From Kroppenstedtia sanguinis (lineage in GTDB: Bacteria > Bacillota > Bacilli > Thermoactinomycetales > DSM-45169): DNA of 64,000 nt. Under the pieces are notes generated by a model. It saw nothing but the letters and a program-made list of their open reading frames with translations, was not told the origin of the DNA and did not search any database. The position numbers and the translations under genes were made by a program. How positions within the stretch are numbered: the first letter of the stretch is position 1; each line of letters begins with the position of its first letter. Shown one piece after another: positions 51,878-61,137 of the stretch. The stretch lies in NCBI RefSeq assembly GCF_050433445.1, contig NZ_JBNPXF010000008.1:1-64000 (forward strand), read 5' to 3'.

Positions 51878-53653
51878 TTACACTACAAAGCGTTCCGCTT
51901 CCAGCACCCGCTTGGCAATGGCCCGCTTCAATTTCACTTCGTTAATCGGCTCAAAACGGATCAACTTTTTCAAAATCGACACCTGGGTCCGCAAGACGTC
52001 CCCTTCTTCCATGGAAGTAAGACTGTGCTTCGCCTTCTGCTCCACCCGTGGGAAAGCCTCATACACATAGGCGGCGGTCAGGTCGATCTTGGCTTGGGCT
52101 TGATCGACTCCTCCTTTTTCCAACGCCTTTTTGGCCCGCAGATAAGCGCTCTCCATGGCAAAAATTTCAATGGCGATATCTGCTATGTCCCGTAGGATCT
52201 CCTGCTCCTTCTCCAGCTCCGTCTGGTATTTCTCCACAGCCAGACCGGCAACCATCAGGAAGATTTTCTTGGCATTTTCGATCATTTTTGCTTCTTCCTC
52301 CAGCGGAGCCGGTTCTTCTTCCGAGAGGGTGGGCATCAGCATCATCAGCTCTTCCTGAAGAGCAGCGGCTTTCTCCATGAAGGGGAGTTCCCCTTTCATA
52401 GTTTTCCGCATCAGGGTGGAGGGGATCAAGAAGCGGTTGATTTCGTTGGTCCCTTCAAAAATCCGGTTAATACGGGCGTCACGGTACATGTTCTCAATTT
52501 CATACTCCTGCATAAACCCGTAACCACCGTGGATCTGGACCCCTTCATCCACCACATAGTCTAACACTTCGGAGCCGAAGATTTTGGCCACGGAACATTC
52601 CAGGGCATATTCGGCGATCGCCTTGGCAGCTTCAGCCCCTTCCGCTTGTTCCAGATGGGACAGACCCTTTTCCAAGAATCCGGCCAGACGGTAGATCACG
52701 CTTTCCAGAGCGTAGGTCTTGGCGGACATGGTGGCCAACTTTTCTTGAATCAGCGGGAATTGGGCGATCGGGGTTTTAAACTGCTTCCGCTCATTGGCGT
52801 ACTTGGCGGAAATCTCGATCGCACGCTTGGAAGAACCGACACAACCGACTCCTAGCTTGTAACGTCCGATATTCAAAATGTTGAAAGCGATCCGATGCCC
52901 TTTGCCCACTTCACCTAACACATTTTCCACGGGTACCTGAGCATCTTCCAAGATCAAAGTCCGGGTAGAGGAACCTTTGATCCCCATCTTCTTCTCTTCC
53001 GGTCCTGTGGAGACACCCGGGAATTCCTTCTCGACGATGAAAGCGCTGAATTTCTCCCCATCCACTTTGGCATAGACCACAAAGATGTCGGCAAAAGCGG
53101 AGTTGGTGATCCACTGCTTTTCACCGTTCAGAATATAATGCTTGCCGTCATCGGAAAGTTTGGCCACGGTTTTGGCACCGAGGGCATCGGAACCTGAACC
53201 CGGTTCCGTCAGAGCGTAGGCGGCAAACTTCTCACCGGAGGCCAACGGAGGCAGATATTTTTTCTTCTGTTCATCATTGCCGAAGAAGACGATCGGCAGA
53301 GTTCCGATCCCGACATGGGCCCCGTGACTGAGTCCGAAGGAACGGGCGGGTGCGATTTTTTCGGTAATCAAGGTGGAGCTGACTTTATCCAGACCTAGAC
53401 CACCATAGTTCTCCGGTACATCCGCCCCCAAAAGACCCAATTCCCCAGCCTGTTTCAAGAGGCGAACCGAGTGATCGAAGTTGTGATTCTCGATCTCATC
53501 CAGGACAGGCAAGACATTCTCCATGGCAAAGTCTTCAGTGGTTTTGGCAATCATCTTATGCTCTTCACTGAATTCTTCCGGGGTGTAAACATCCTCGAGG
53601 CTGTGCTCCTCTAGGAGGTAGCTGCCTCCTTTGGTGATGGTTTTTTCCGCCAT
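51878..53653 (-). CDS. fadE: Acyl-CoA dehydrogenase, 591 aa
   Basis: FAD-dependent first step of beta-oxidation. AYALTEPGSGSDA and WITNSAFADIFVV near residues 140-185, catalytic-base region and QIHGGYGFMQEYEIENMYRDARINRIFEGTNEINR (about 380-415), plus a ~170-residue C-terminal domain typical of the FadE/VLCAD-like group. Third gene of fadN-fadA-fadE. Confidence 0.92.
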   Translation of the reverse strand: MAEKTITKGGSYLLEEHSLEDVYTPEEFSEEHKMIAKTTEDFAMENVLPVLDEIENHNFDHSVRLLKQAGELGLLGADVPENYGGLGLDKVSSTLITEKIAPARSFGLSHGAHVGIGTLPIVFFGNDEQKKKYLPPLASGEKFAAYALTEPGSGSDALGAKTVAKLSDDGKHYILNGEKQWITNSAFADIFVVYAKVDGEKFSAFIVEKEFPGVSTGPEEKKMGIKGSSTRTLILEDAQVPVENVLGEVGKGHRIAFNILNIGRYKLGVGCVGSSKRAIEISAKYANERKQFKTPIAQFPLIQEKLATMSAKTYALESVIYRLAGFLEKGLSHLEQAEGAEAAKAIAEYALECSVAKIFGSEVLDYVVDEGVQIHGGYGFMQEYEIENMYRDARINRIFEGTNEINRFLIPSTLMRKTMKGELPFMEKAAALQEELMMLMPTLSEEEPAPLEEEAKMIENAKKIFLMVAGLAVEKYQTELEKEQEILRDIADIAIEIFAMESAYLRAKKALEKGGVDQAQAKIDLTAAYVYEAFPRVEQKAKHSLTSMEEGDVLRTQVSILKKLIRFEPINEVKLKRAIAKRVLEAERFVV

Positions 53654-53746
53654 CTCCGATTCCTCCTAACAAAGTATGTGATAGGCCGGTCAGGGGACCT
53701 GAGTTCACGGGCCCCGCCTTCCCCGCACTTTCTGTTTACGGGTAGT

Positions 53747-54928
53747 TTAGTTCACCATTTCAAATACACCCGCTGCACCCATGCCACCACCGATACACAT
53801 GGTGACCAAGCCGTACTTCCCGTTACGACGTTTCAGTTCGTTCAGGATACTGACCGTCAGCTTGGCACCCGAGCATCCCAAGGGGTGACCTAAAGCGATC
53901 GCCCCACCGTTGACATTGACGATGTCGGGGTTCATTTCCAGGTGGCGCATCACTTGGATGGATTGGGAAGCGAAAGCCTCATTCAATTCGATCAGATCGA
54001 TTTGGTCCAGTGTGAGACCCGCTTTCTCCAGCGCCTTCGGCACAGCGACGATCGGACCGATCCCCATCACATCGGGATCGACGCCACCGACGCAGAAGGA
54101 GCGGAAAACTGCGATGGGCTGGATTCCCAAGGATTCTGCTTTTTCTCGGGACATGACGATCACTCCAGCGGCACCGTCGCTGGTCTGGGAGGAATTCCCG
54201 GCCGTGACGGATCCACCGACGCGGAAAGCGGGTCTCAGCTTGCCCAACACGTCCAGGGAAGTATCCCGACGCGGCCCCTCATCAGTGTCAAAGACAAACT
54301 CTTCTTCATGAAGCTGATGATCGGGGCCCACCACACGATTTTTCACCGTCACAGGAACGATCTCATCCTTGAATCGCCCCTCGTCAATGGCTTGGATCGC
54401 CCGTTGATGGCTCCGCAGGGCAAAGGCATCTTGATCCTCCCGGGAAACTCCGTAACGGCTAGCCACTTCTTCCGCCGTGTGTCCCATGGACATATAGATT
54501 TCCGGTGCATGGTCCATCAGGTGGGGGTTGGGAGCCGGTTTGTACCCCCCCATGGGCACCACGCTCATGCTCTCCACACCACCGGCGATGAGGGTGTCGG
54601 CAAAACCGGTCATGATATGTTGAGCGGCGATGGCAATCGACTGCAATCCCGAGGAGCAAAACCGATTGACGGTGAGGCCCGCTGCGGTGTTGGGAAGTCC
54701 CGCCCGAGTAGCGATCACCCGCGCCACGTTCATACCCTGTTCCCCTTCGGGGAAGGAGCAACCCATGATCACGTCTTCCACTTCCTGCGGGTCCAACTGC
54801 GGCACCCGCTTCATCAGATCCTGAACTACCCACGCACCCAGATCATCGGGGCGTGTATCCTTCAACGAGCCACGGTTCGCCTTCCCCACAGCGGTCCGCG
54901 CCGCGGCAACGATGACTGCTTCGCGCAT
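53747..54928 (-). CDS. fadA: Acetyl-CoA C-acyltransferase (thiolase), 393 aa
   Basis: Last step of beta-oxidation. Nucleophile Cys in NRFCSSGLQ (about residue 90), GGAIALGHPLGCSG with the His, and CIGGGMGAA with the second Cys. ATG 54928 follows GGAGGAGAGGAG. Lies 152 nt after fadN; the gap holds a piece of a family-B repeat. Confidence 0.94.
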   Translation of the reverse strand: MREAVIVAAARTAVGKANRGSLKDTRPDDLGAWVVQDLMKRVPQLDPQEVEDVIMGCSFPEGEQGMNVARVIATRAGLPNTAAGLTVNRFCSSGLQSIAIAAQHIMTGFADTLIAGGVESMSVVPMGGYKPAPNPHLMDHAPEIYMSMGHTAEEVASRYGVSREDQDAFALRSHQRAIQAIDEGRFKDEIVPVTVKNRVVGPDHQLHEEEFVFDTDEGPRRDTSLDVLGKLRPAFRVGGSVTAGNSSQTSDGAAGVIVMSREKAESLGIQPIAVFRSFCVGGVDPDVMGIGPIVAVPKALEKAGLTLDQIDLIELNEAFASQSIQVMRHLEMNPDIVNVNGGAIALGHPLGCSGAKLTVSILNELKRRNGKYGLVTMCIGGGMGAAGVFEMVN

Positions 54929-55030
54929 ACTCCTCTCCTCCTTCACAAGGTTGGGTGCCCCTGAAAGCATGGTGATCGTCGGAAGCGAGAAAGGGTTTCC
55001 AGGAAGAACTCGCTTTCATATCATCGATCC

Positions 55031-55073
55031 TTCATGTGAAACCCCGTTTCTCCCTCTGATCACAACACTTCTT
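55031..55073. repeat. Family B element end (partial), between fadN and fadA
   Basis: CATGTGAAACCCCGTTTCTCCCTCTG...ATCACAACACTTCT repeats the right part of the copy at 13804-13989. Confidence 0.4.
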
Positions 55074-55080
55074 CGGCCCA

Positions 55081-57480
55081 TCAATTTCTGAGGGGCTTGT
55101 TCTTGGTCAGCATGTGCATCATCCGTTGTTGGGACTTGGGTTCGCCCGCTAGACTGAGGAACGCTTCCCGCTCGATGTCCAGGAGGTATTGCTCATCCAC
55201 CAAGGTTCCTTCCGGCACTGTACCACCGGCCAGGACATAGGCCAATTTGGTCGCAATCTTGTAGTCATGCTCACTGATATAACCGGACTGGAACATTCCG
55301 TAGGCACCCAGGCGCAAGGTGTTGTAGCCCGTCTCCCCCACTACCGGAATCTGCTTCGGTTGCGGCGGGCGGTAACCCGTAGCATCTAGGGCGAGCACCT
55401 GCTGCTTGGCATCATAGAGAAGGTGATCCCCGTTCATGGTGATCCCGTCTTCCCTGCGCAGGAACTTGTAATCCCGAGCCTCCACAGCACTGGTGGATAC
55501 CTTAGCCATGGCGATTGTCTCAAACACATGGTTGACCAGTGGCTGCAAGGCGATGCGATCCTTGGGATCCACACCATCCATCCAGCGCAGGAGCAACTCT
55601 TTGTTACCGCCACCGCCGGGGATCAGACCGACACCGGTTTCCACCAACCCCATGTACAGCTCAGAAGACGCCTGGATCCGGTCACAGGGGAGGGAGACTT
55701 CTACCCCACCGCCGAGTGCCATGTTGAAGGGAGCAGACACCACCGGCTTATCCAAGTAACGCAAAGATCCCATCGTGGTCTGAAACTGCCGGACCATCAG
55801 GTCCAACTCCGGCCAGTTTTGATCTTGGGCCTCCATCAGGATCAGCATCAAGTTGGCTCCGACACAAAAAGTGCTTCCTTGGTTGCCGATCACTAAACCG
55901 CGGTAGTTCTCCGATACTTCCTTCGTCGCCGTGTGGATCATCTGAATGATATCTGTCGCAATCGCGTTTTTCGGCGAGTGAAACTCCAGCAACGCCACAT
56001 CATCCCCGATATCGATCAGACTGGCACCTTTGTTGCCTTTGATCAACTTTCCCTGTTCTTTCAATTTGGCCAGATTGATCACTTGGGGGTGTTCTTCCAC
56101 TGGAGTAAACTGACCTCCGAGATGGAACACCCGGTCTTCTTCTGGGCTTTTCTCATAGAAGGTCTTAGCACCTGAGGCGAGCAACTCCTCCACCAACGGT
56201 GGAATGGTCTCCCCTTCTTCTTTCATGCGGGCCACCGATTTTTCCACACCAATCGCATCCCAGAACTCAAAGGGACCCAGATCCCAGTTGAAGCCCCAGC
56301 GCATCGCTCGATCAACACTGACGATATCGTCGGCGATTTCAGGGATGCGTTCCGCCGAATAGAGCAATACTTTTTTGGAAATATACCAGGCCAGGCGCCC
56401 CGCTGGATCATCGGCATAGACCAGCGCCCGCAGTTGCTCTTTCACCGTTTTGGCCCGTTTGGACAGTTCCAGAGAGGGCGCTTTCAACTTTTTGCGTGGA
56501 CGGTATTCCTTGGTTTCGGGGTCCAAGACCAGGATCTCTTTCCCTTTTTCCGTCTTCACCCGCTTGAAGAAACCCTGGCCGCTCTTGGCGCCAAGCCAGC
56601 CCTGGCTTACCATCTCTTTGAGCAATTCAGGTACTTCAAAAGCCTTCTTCTCTTCCGCATCTGTCACATTTTCACGCACATTGTCAGAAACGTGGACAAA
56701 GGTATCCAGACCGACCAGATCCAAAGTGCGGAAAGTGGCACTCTTCGGCCGCTTCATCGCCCGTCCGGTCACTGTGTCTACCTCATCGGGACCCAGTCCC
56801 TCTGCCAGCATCTTCTGGAAAGTAACCTGCAGACCATAGACACCGATCCGGTTGGCGATGAAGTTGGGAGTATCCTTGGCCATCACCACACCTTTACCCA
56901 ACACGGACTCAGCAAACGCTTTCATTCCACGGATAATCGCCGTATCCGTCGCCTCTGTCGGGATGATTTCTAACAGCTTCATATAGCGCGGTGGATTGAA
57001 AAAGTGAGTACCGAGGAAGTGGGAGCGGAATTCCTCGGAACGGCCCGCCACCATCTCCCGGATGGAGATCCCAGAGGTATTAGAACTGACGATGATTCCC
57101 GGTTTCCAAACTTTTTCCACATTGGCAAACAGGCTTTGTTTGATGTTGAGATTCTCTACAATCGCTTCAATCACCCAGTCGACTTCCCCCAGTTTTTGAA
57201 GGTCGTCCTCCAGGTTGCCCGTTTCGATGAGATCAGCCACTTTTTTGTGGAAGAGCGGGCTCGGTTTTTCTTTAAACAACCGATCTTTTCCCATTTGGGC
57301 GATCCGGTTGCGCACCACCCGATCTTCCAGGGTGAGTCCCTTCGCCTTCTCTTTCTCCGTCAACTCTTTGGGTACGATGTCCAGAAGGACCGTACGAATC
57401 CCCGCATTGGCCAAGTGCCCCGCAATAGCGGCACCCATGACACCGGCGCCGATCACGGTCGCTTTCTTGATTCTCGTCAA
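55081..57480 (-). CDS. fadN: 3-hydroxyacyl-CoA dehydrogenase / enoyl-CoA hydratase, 799 aa
   Basis: Bifunctional middle steps of beta-oxidation. NAD-binding VIGAGVMGAAIAGHLANAG (residues ~8-26), dehydrogenase motif SSNTSGISI and GTHFFNPPRYM, C-terminal hydratase domain from ~500 with GGGVEVSLPCD. TTG 57480 follows GAGAGGAGGAGGAC and decides the start over upstream ATGs. Length matches Bacillus FadN. Preceded by a FadR-like operator. Confidence 0.93.
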   Translation of the reverse strand: MTRIKKATVIGAGVMGAAIAGHLANAGIRTVLLDIVPKELTEKEKAKGLTLEDRVVRNRIAQMGKDRLFKEKPSPLFHKKVADLIETGNLEDDLQKLGEVDWVIEAIVENLNIKQSLFANVEKVWKPGIIVSSNTSGISIREMVAGRSEEFRSHFLGTHFFNPPRYMKLLEIIPTEATDTAIIRGMKAFAESVLGKGVVMAKDTPNFIANRIGVYGLQVTFQKMLAEGLGPDEVDTVTGRAMKRPKSATFRTLDLVGLDTFVHVSDNVRENVTDAEEKKAFEVPELLKEMVSQGWLGAKSGQGFFKRVKTEKGKEILVLDPETKEYRPRKKLKAPSLELSKRAKTVKEQLRALVYADDPAGRLAWYISKKVLLYSAERIPEIADDIVSVDRAMRWGFNWDLGPFEFWDAIGVEKSVARMKEEGETIPPLVEELLASGAKTFYEKSPEEDRVFHLGGQFTPVEEHPQVINLAKLKEQGKLIKGNKGASLIDIGDDVALLEFHSPKNAIATDIIQMIHTATKEVSENYRGLVIGNQGSTFCVGANLMLILMEAQDQNWPELDLMVRQFQTTMGSLRYLDKPVVSAPFNMALGGGVEVSLPCDRIQASSELYMGLVETGVGLIPGGGGNKELLLRWMDGVDPKDRIALQPLVNHVFETIAMAKVSTSAVEARDYKFLRREDGITMNGDHLLYDAKQQVLALDATGYRPPQPKQIPVVGETGYNTLRLGAYGMFQSGYISEHDYKIATKLAYVLAGGTVPEGTLVDEQYLLDIEREAFLSLAGEPKSQQRMMHMLTKNKPLRN

Positions 57481-57523
57481 GAGTCCTCCTCCTCTCAGTT
57501 GGACCCCATGATCCGTCCAGGGG

Positions 57524-57542
57524 TTGAATGAACAATCATTCA
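57524..57542 (-). promoter_or_regulatory. FadR-like operator
   Basis: TGAATGA and TCATTCA form a 7-bp perfect inverted repeat with a 4-bp spacer upstream of fadN. It matches the TetR-type FadR (Bacillus) operator pattern, so the operon is probably repressed until long-chain acyl-CoA is present. Confidence 0.75.
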
Positions 57543-57747
57543 TTATGTGGCTAGAAAAAAACCTCTCCATTCAGATTGGACAGGTGGCGTCCGACGGCAC
57601 TCTGATTTCAACTTTTCCGCCGACAGGCTCGTTAAGCCCAAAGTTGGAAGGGAATAGCCTTCAGTTCTTATTATTGACCCGATGAGCTTCGGAGTCAAGA
57701 GTTTATCGTCAATTTTTTCGATTTGCAAGAAAGCGGGAAAACAGAGA

Positions 57748-57774
57748 AAAGCGGGCACAACGATGCCCGCTCGC
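57748..57774 (-). terminator. Terminator of the ferredoxin gene
   Basis: GCGGGCA/TGCCCGC stem, then TTTTCT on the minus strand. Confidence 0.75.
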
Positions 57775-57778
57775 CTCC

Positions 57779-58012
57779 TTATTTGTAAAAATTGGCGTTG
57801 ATCTGGATATACTCCTTCTCTTTTTCCGGAACCATTTCTTCTTCAAAAATGGCTTCCACTGGGCAAACCGGTTCACACGCCCCACATTCAATACAGGTAT
57901 CCGGATCGATGTAATACATCACGTCATCCCCATCGATGCAGTCCACCGGGCAAACTTCCACACATTCAGCCGCTTTTTCGTCCTTACAAGCAGAAGTGAT
58001 CACAAAGGCCAA
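57779..58012 (-). CDS. fer: Ferredoxin (4Fe-4S/3Fe-4S), 77 aa
   Basis: Electron carrier. Cysteine sets C-x7-C-x3-CP (SACKDEKAAECVEVCPVD) and CIECGACEPVCP, as in two-cluster 7Fe ferredoxins; the first cluster may be 3Fe-4S. ATG with GGAGGCAATC. Single gene with its own terminator. Confidence 0.92.
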   Translation of the reverse strand: MAFVITSACKDEKAAECVEVCPVDCIDGDDVMYYIDPDTCIECGACEPVCPVEAIFEEEMVPEKEKEYIQINANFYK

Positions 58013-58160
58013 AATAGATTGCCTCCTTTTCCTGATTCAAGGTAGTCGGTTACTATTTGTAATGTTCCGTTCTCCCCGAGGCGAGGGGATTGTAGCGGAT
58101 CATCGATGCCTACTGGCAGACGAAGTTACTCACCTTGTTATTCCCCACTGACTCTCGATC

Positions 58161-59069
58161 TTAACCCGTTTTTTGTCTGGGTTCCTGTTCCTTCCCCACT
58201 GACTCTGGACGCCATTGCATCAGAACTAGAGAAGAGAGGAGCAGTCCGGCTCCGACCCATCCGGCAAGGGTTAAGCGCTCACCGAGAAAAACGAGAGCCA
58301 GCAAGGCCGCGGTCAAAGGTTCCAACAAGGCCACCACTGCTGCCCGGGTCGCCGTCGACCGGCGCAAACCGTGCATATAAAAGAGATAGGCGACAGCTGT
58401 AGGGATGACACCTAAATAACAGAGGAGCAACCATGCCTCCTTCGAAGGCTCCGGCAACCGGATCACTGGTGACAACAGCAACGCCCCCAGACTGAAGGCT
58501 ACCGCCAACACTCGGAAAGGGGGAGCATCCGCCAGCAGATGCTTTCCTACTAAAGTATAACCTCCATAACATAACGCCGCAAATAAAGCGAGGGCATTGC
58601 CAGTCATCAGACGAGAATCTGTCAGCCCTGCCAGGCCTTCCGCTCCGAGCAGAAGCACCGTTCCCGCCAGCCCCACCGCCAAAGCGACGAGAGTGGAAAT
58701 ACTCAGCTGTTCCTTCAACAGAGCCCGGGCCAGGATGGCCACCACCAGGGGAGCTGTACAAACCGTCAGCATCGTGGCTGTGGATACCAGTGTTCGATCC
58801 ACAGCGGAAAAATAACCTACCTGGTAGCCGGCCACAGCGAGTCCGAACACCCACATCCATCCCCACTTCCACCAACTCTTCACCGGGGCCTGCTGGCTCC
58901 TGCTTTCCCAGATCGCCGCCAGGATAAGTACAGGGGCGCTGATCGCCAGACGCCAAGCACCAATCACCAGCGGATCCATCCCATGGCGTGTGATCAGCAC
59001 CTTTCCCGCCAGTCCCGCCGTCCCCCACAGAAACGCTCCCAGACCGATCCATCCCAAACCATGTCGCAT
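58161..59069 (-). CDS. EamA-family drug/metabolite exporter, 302 aa
   Basis: Ten hydrophobic helices in two EamA repeats (GAFLWGTAGLAGKVL; ALCYGGYTLVGKHLL; LLEPLTAALLALVFLGERL). ATG 59069 follows GGAGGG; the longer frame upstream is rejected because a hairpin and a small leader frame lie there. Substrate unknown. Confidence 0.85.
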   Translation of the reverse strand: MRHGLGWIGLGAFLWGTAGLAGKVLITRHGMDPLVIGAWRLAISAPVLILAAIWESRSQQAPVKSWWKWGWMWVFGLAVAGYQVGYFSAVDRTLVSTATMLTVCTAPLVVAILARALLKEQLSISTLVALAVGLAGTVLLLGAEGLAGLTDSRLMTGNALALFAALCYGGYTLVGKHLLADAPPFRVLAVAFSLGALLLSPVIRLPEPSKEAWLLLCYLGVIPTAVAYLFYMHGLRRSTATRAAVVALLEPLTAALLALVFLGERLTLAGWVGAGLLLSSLVLMQWRPESVGKEQEPRQKTG

Positions 59070-59090
59070 CCCGATCCCTCCTTCATGATC

Positions 59091-59142
59091 CGGACGGGAT
59101 GCGCGAATCCTCCAGCTAAGTTTTGAGGTCTCGCCCCGTCCG
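59091..59142 (-). promoter_or_regulatory. Hairpin between leader ORF and exporter gene
   Basis: CGGACGGG/CCCGTCCG, an 8-bp perfect stem around ~36 nt, placed between the leader stop codon and the exporter ribosome site, as in translation-attenuation leaders. Confidence 0.45.
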
Positions 59143-59145
59143 TTT

Positions 59146-59208
59146 TCAGCCTCCGTATCCTTTGGTCCGGATTCGGCAGGGCGGGGGAAGCACATTTTTC
59201 AGAAGCAT
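59146..59208 (-). CDS. Possible 20-codon leader peptide
   Basis: ATG 59208 follows a perfect AGGAGGTGAGCGG; the frame reads MLLKNVLPPPCRIRTKGYGG and stops. Three prolines in a row (PPP) could stall a ribosome. It lies 77 nt before the exporter gene, with a hairpin between. Inferred control element. Confidence 0.45.
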   Translation of the reverse strand: MLLKNVLPPPCRIRTKGYGG

Positions 59209-59359
59209 CTCCGCTCACCTCCTTTGCCAGGAGCGTAAATCTTTCCAATTCAGTTCCAATTGTACCAAAGTTCAGATCTCGGCGCGAGAAGGGACATCTT
59301 CTTCTCTTCAAGTTGAAAAAGCCGCGTCCAGCCCTTTTCCGGGATATGTACGAACATAC

Positions 59360-59668
59360 TTATTTGCCATTTAATAAAATCCACTGTATCAAAAAATCTC
59401 TCTTCAAACCAACCATGGAATCCTCTCCCTTATTGTATAAATAGATTAGCCGCAAATCAGGCTTTGCGCCTTCCTGCGGCTGTAGAAGGGAGTAAAATTT
59501 CTTCTTTCTGTCACCGATCAGCGGCTCTTTCTTTAGAAGTGCGGCAGGGTCGGGGGTTCTTTTGATCTCCTCAATGGCTCTGTTAATGGCTGCAAGTGCT
59601 GCTTCAGGATAGATGGCTTCTTTTTGGATATGAAGGAGGTCAAAGCGAAAACCTCCCCTATGAAAGGT
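59360..59668 (-). pseudogene. Remnant of an unidentified gene
   Basis: The minus strand encodes FRFDLLHIQKEAIYPEAALAA...LLKKEPLIGDRKKKFYSLLQPQ...LRLIYLYNKGEDS...QWILLNGK with stop at 59360. It is protein-like but without ATG; stops lie just upstream near the permease gene. The LKKEPLIGD and LRLIYLYN parts recall RelE-type toxins, but I do not claim it. Probably an N-terminally truncated gene. Confidence 0.4.
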
Positions 59669-59680
59669 CGGTTTTTACTC

Positions 59681-60418
59681 TCACGCCGATTGGTCCCGAC
59701 GGATGAAGTGGAGCCAGCCGCCGATTCCGGCGACAAGAAAGCCGATCCCAACGACCATAACCAAGGTTTCTGTGTGAACATCCAGGTAGCCATTCCCCGT
59801 CGGCATCATCGCCAGCATCGGTTGCGCCCAGGGGTAAAAAGGGCCCAATTCCTTCGATTGAACGGCTAAAATCGTCGGCAGAGACAGCGCAATGTTGATC
59901 GCCAGGGGAACCCCGAAGCTCCTCCATAAAAAGGAGACCCACAACTGTAGAGCCGCCAGAGGTAGCACCGCCACCCAGCCGGCAAAAGCACTTTTGAGCA
60001 GAACTCCCCAGGAAACAGTGTCCTGGAGATCGTTCCACCAGATGCCCATCCTATAGAAAATAAGTAGCATCACTTGGCTGGCAGCGGCAAATCCCGCTAG
60101 CAGAAAAGCCTTGGCCAGATACACCTGGGTACGGGAGACCGGCTGAACCAACAGATGCTTCCACCCGCCGCCCACATGTTCATAACGGCAGATCAGGGCG
60201 GCAAACACCCCGGTCAAGACAGGATAAAACATCCAACCATATTGCTGAACGGTCATGGAGTACATCCATAACCACTGATCCGCCCCGGAAGGATTCATCT
60301 CCAGGGATTGACTTCCAGCCCAAACGGCCAGGAAGGGTCCCGGCAACAGCAGAATCCACAGCAACCACTTTTGAAGTTTCAACCACTCTCCAGTAAGCAA
60401 GCGAAGCAGCTCTTTCAT
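59681..60418 (-). CDS. ABC-2-type permease, 245 aa
   Basis: Six helices and the N-terminal helix MKELLRLLTGEWLKLQKW typical of ABC-2 exporters. ATG 60418 follows GGGAGGTGG and overlaps the preceding permease stop (ATGA). Paralogous to the preceding gene (same KHLLxxPxSRxxxYLxK motif). Confidence 0.85.
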   Translation of the reverse strand: MKELLRLLTGEWLKLQKWLLWILLLPGPFLAVWAGSQSLEMNPSGADQWLWMYSMTVQQYGWMFYPVLTGVFAALICRYEHVGGGWKHLLVQPVSRTQVYLAKAFLLAGFAAASQVMLLIFYRMGIWWNDLQDTVSWGVLLKSAFAGWVAVLPLAALQLWVSFLWRSFGVPLAINIALSLPTILAVQSKELGPFYPWAQPMLAMMPTGNGYLDVHTETLVMVVGIGFLVAGIGGWLHFIRRDQSA

Positions 60419-61137
60419 CCGGCCTCCACCTCCCGACGGGAAAAATGCAGCCCGCCCAGGATCAGGAGGAGAATACCCACTCCGATCCCCGCCGGTACCC
60501 AAACCGCCGGGTCGTTCCCCTCCTGGGCAATCTGGGCCGGAAGCGAATTCCCCGGATACGCCCAGGGCATCCAGGCCGGAAGCATCCTGTTAAACAAGGA
60601 GCCGACCACGCCGATAAATACCGGGAGCGCCTGATTGCGGATCACCACCGACAGCCACAGCTGCAACATCGCCACTGGCAACACCGCCAACACTGGATAA
60701 AGCCCGCCTTTCAAAAAGGAGCCCCAGGGGATCTCCTTCCCCAATTCAAACCAGATCCACAACAAAGCAAAGGCCGGCACCATTAAGATCCCTGCAAGCA
60801 GCAACCAACCGGTCATTTGAATCCCTTTGCCCAGATAGATCCGAAAACGGGACAGAGGCAAGGTCAAGAGATGTTTCCAGGCGGAAGCTTGATGTTCCAC
60901 CCCCACCATCAAGGAAGCCAGTAACGTCGACCCCAGGAGCAATGCCAGAGGAAGTAAAGCAGAAACCTCCTTCACCAAGATCACCCAACTATCAAGTGGT
61001 TGCTCTAGGAGATAGTCCCGGCGCAATCCGAAATCCACCATCATCGACAGGAGGATCCCCGCCGGACCCAGTAAAATCAACACCGGTAACCAGGTACGCT
61101 TCATCTTCAATTTTTCCGCGGCAAGAATCCGGAACAT
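60415..61137 (-). CDS. ABC-2-type permease, 240 aa
   Basis: Starts ATGTTCCGG overlapping the ATPase stop by one base (TGATG); FRILAAEKLKMKRTWLPV, then six helices and WKHLLTLPLSRFRIYLGK. With the gene below it forms a two-permease lantibiotic-immunity-like exporter (EFG order: ATPase, E, G). Confidence 0.85.
   Translation of the reverse strand: MFRILAAEKLKMKRTWLPVLILLGPAGILLSMMVDFGLRRDYLLEQPLDSWVILVKEVSALLPLALLLGSTLLASLMVGVEHQASAWKHLLTLPLSRFRIYLGKGIQMTGWLLLAGILMVPAFALLWIWFELGKEIPWGSFLKGGLYPVLAVLPVAMLQLWLSVVIRNQALPVFIGVVGSLFNRMLPAWMPWAYPGNSLPAQIAQEGNDPAVWVPAGIGVGILLLILGGLHFSRREVEAG

Noticed and set aside
59346..59361. Possible SOS box TACGAACATACTTA
   Set aside because: Only one half fits CGAAC-N4-GTTCG, and no repair gene follows.
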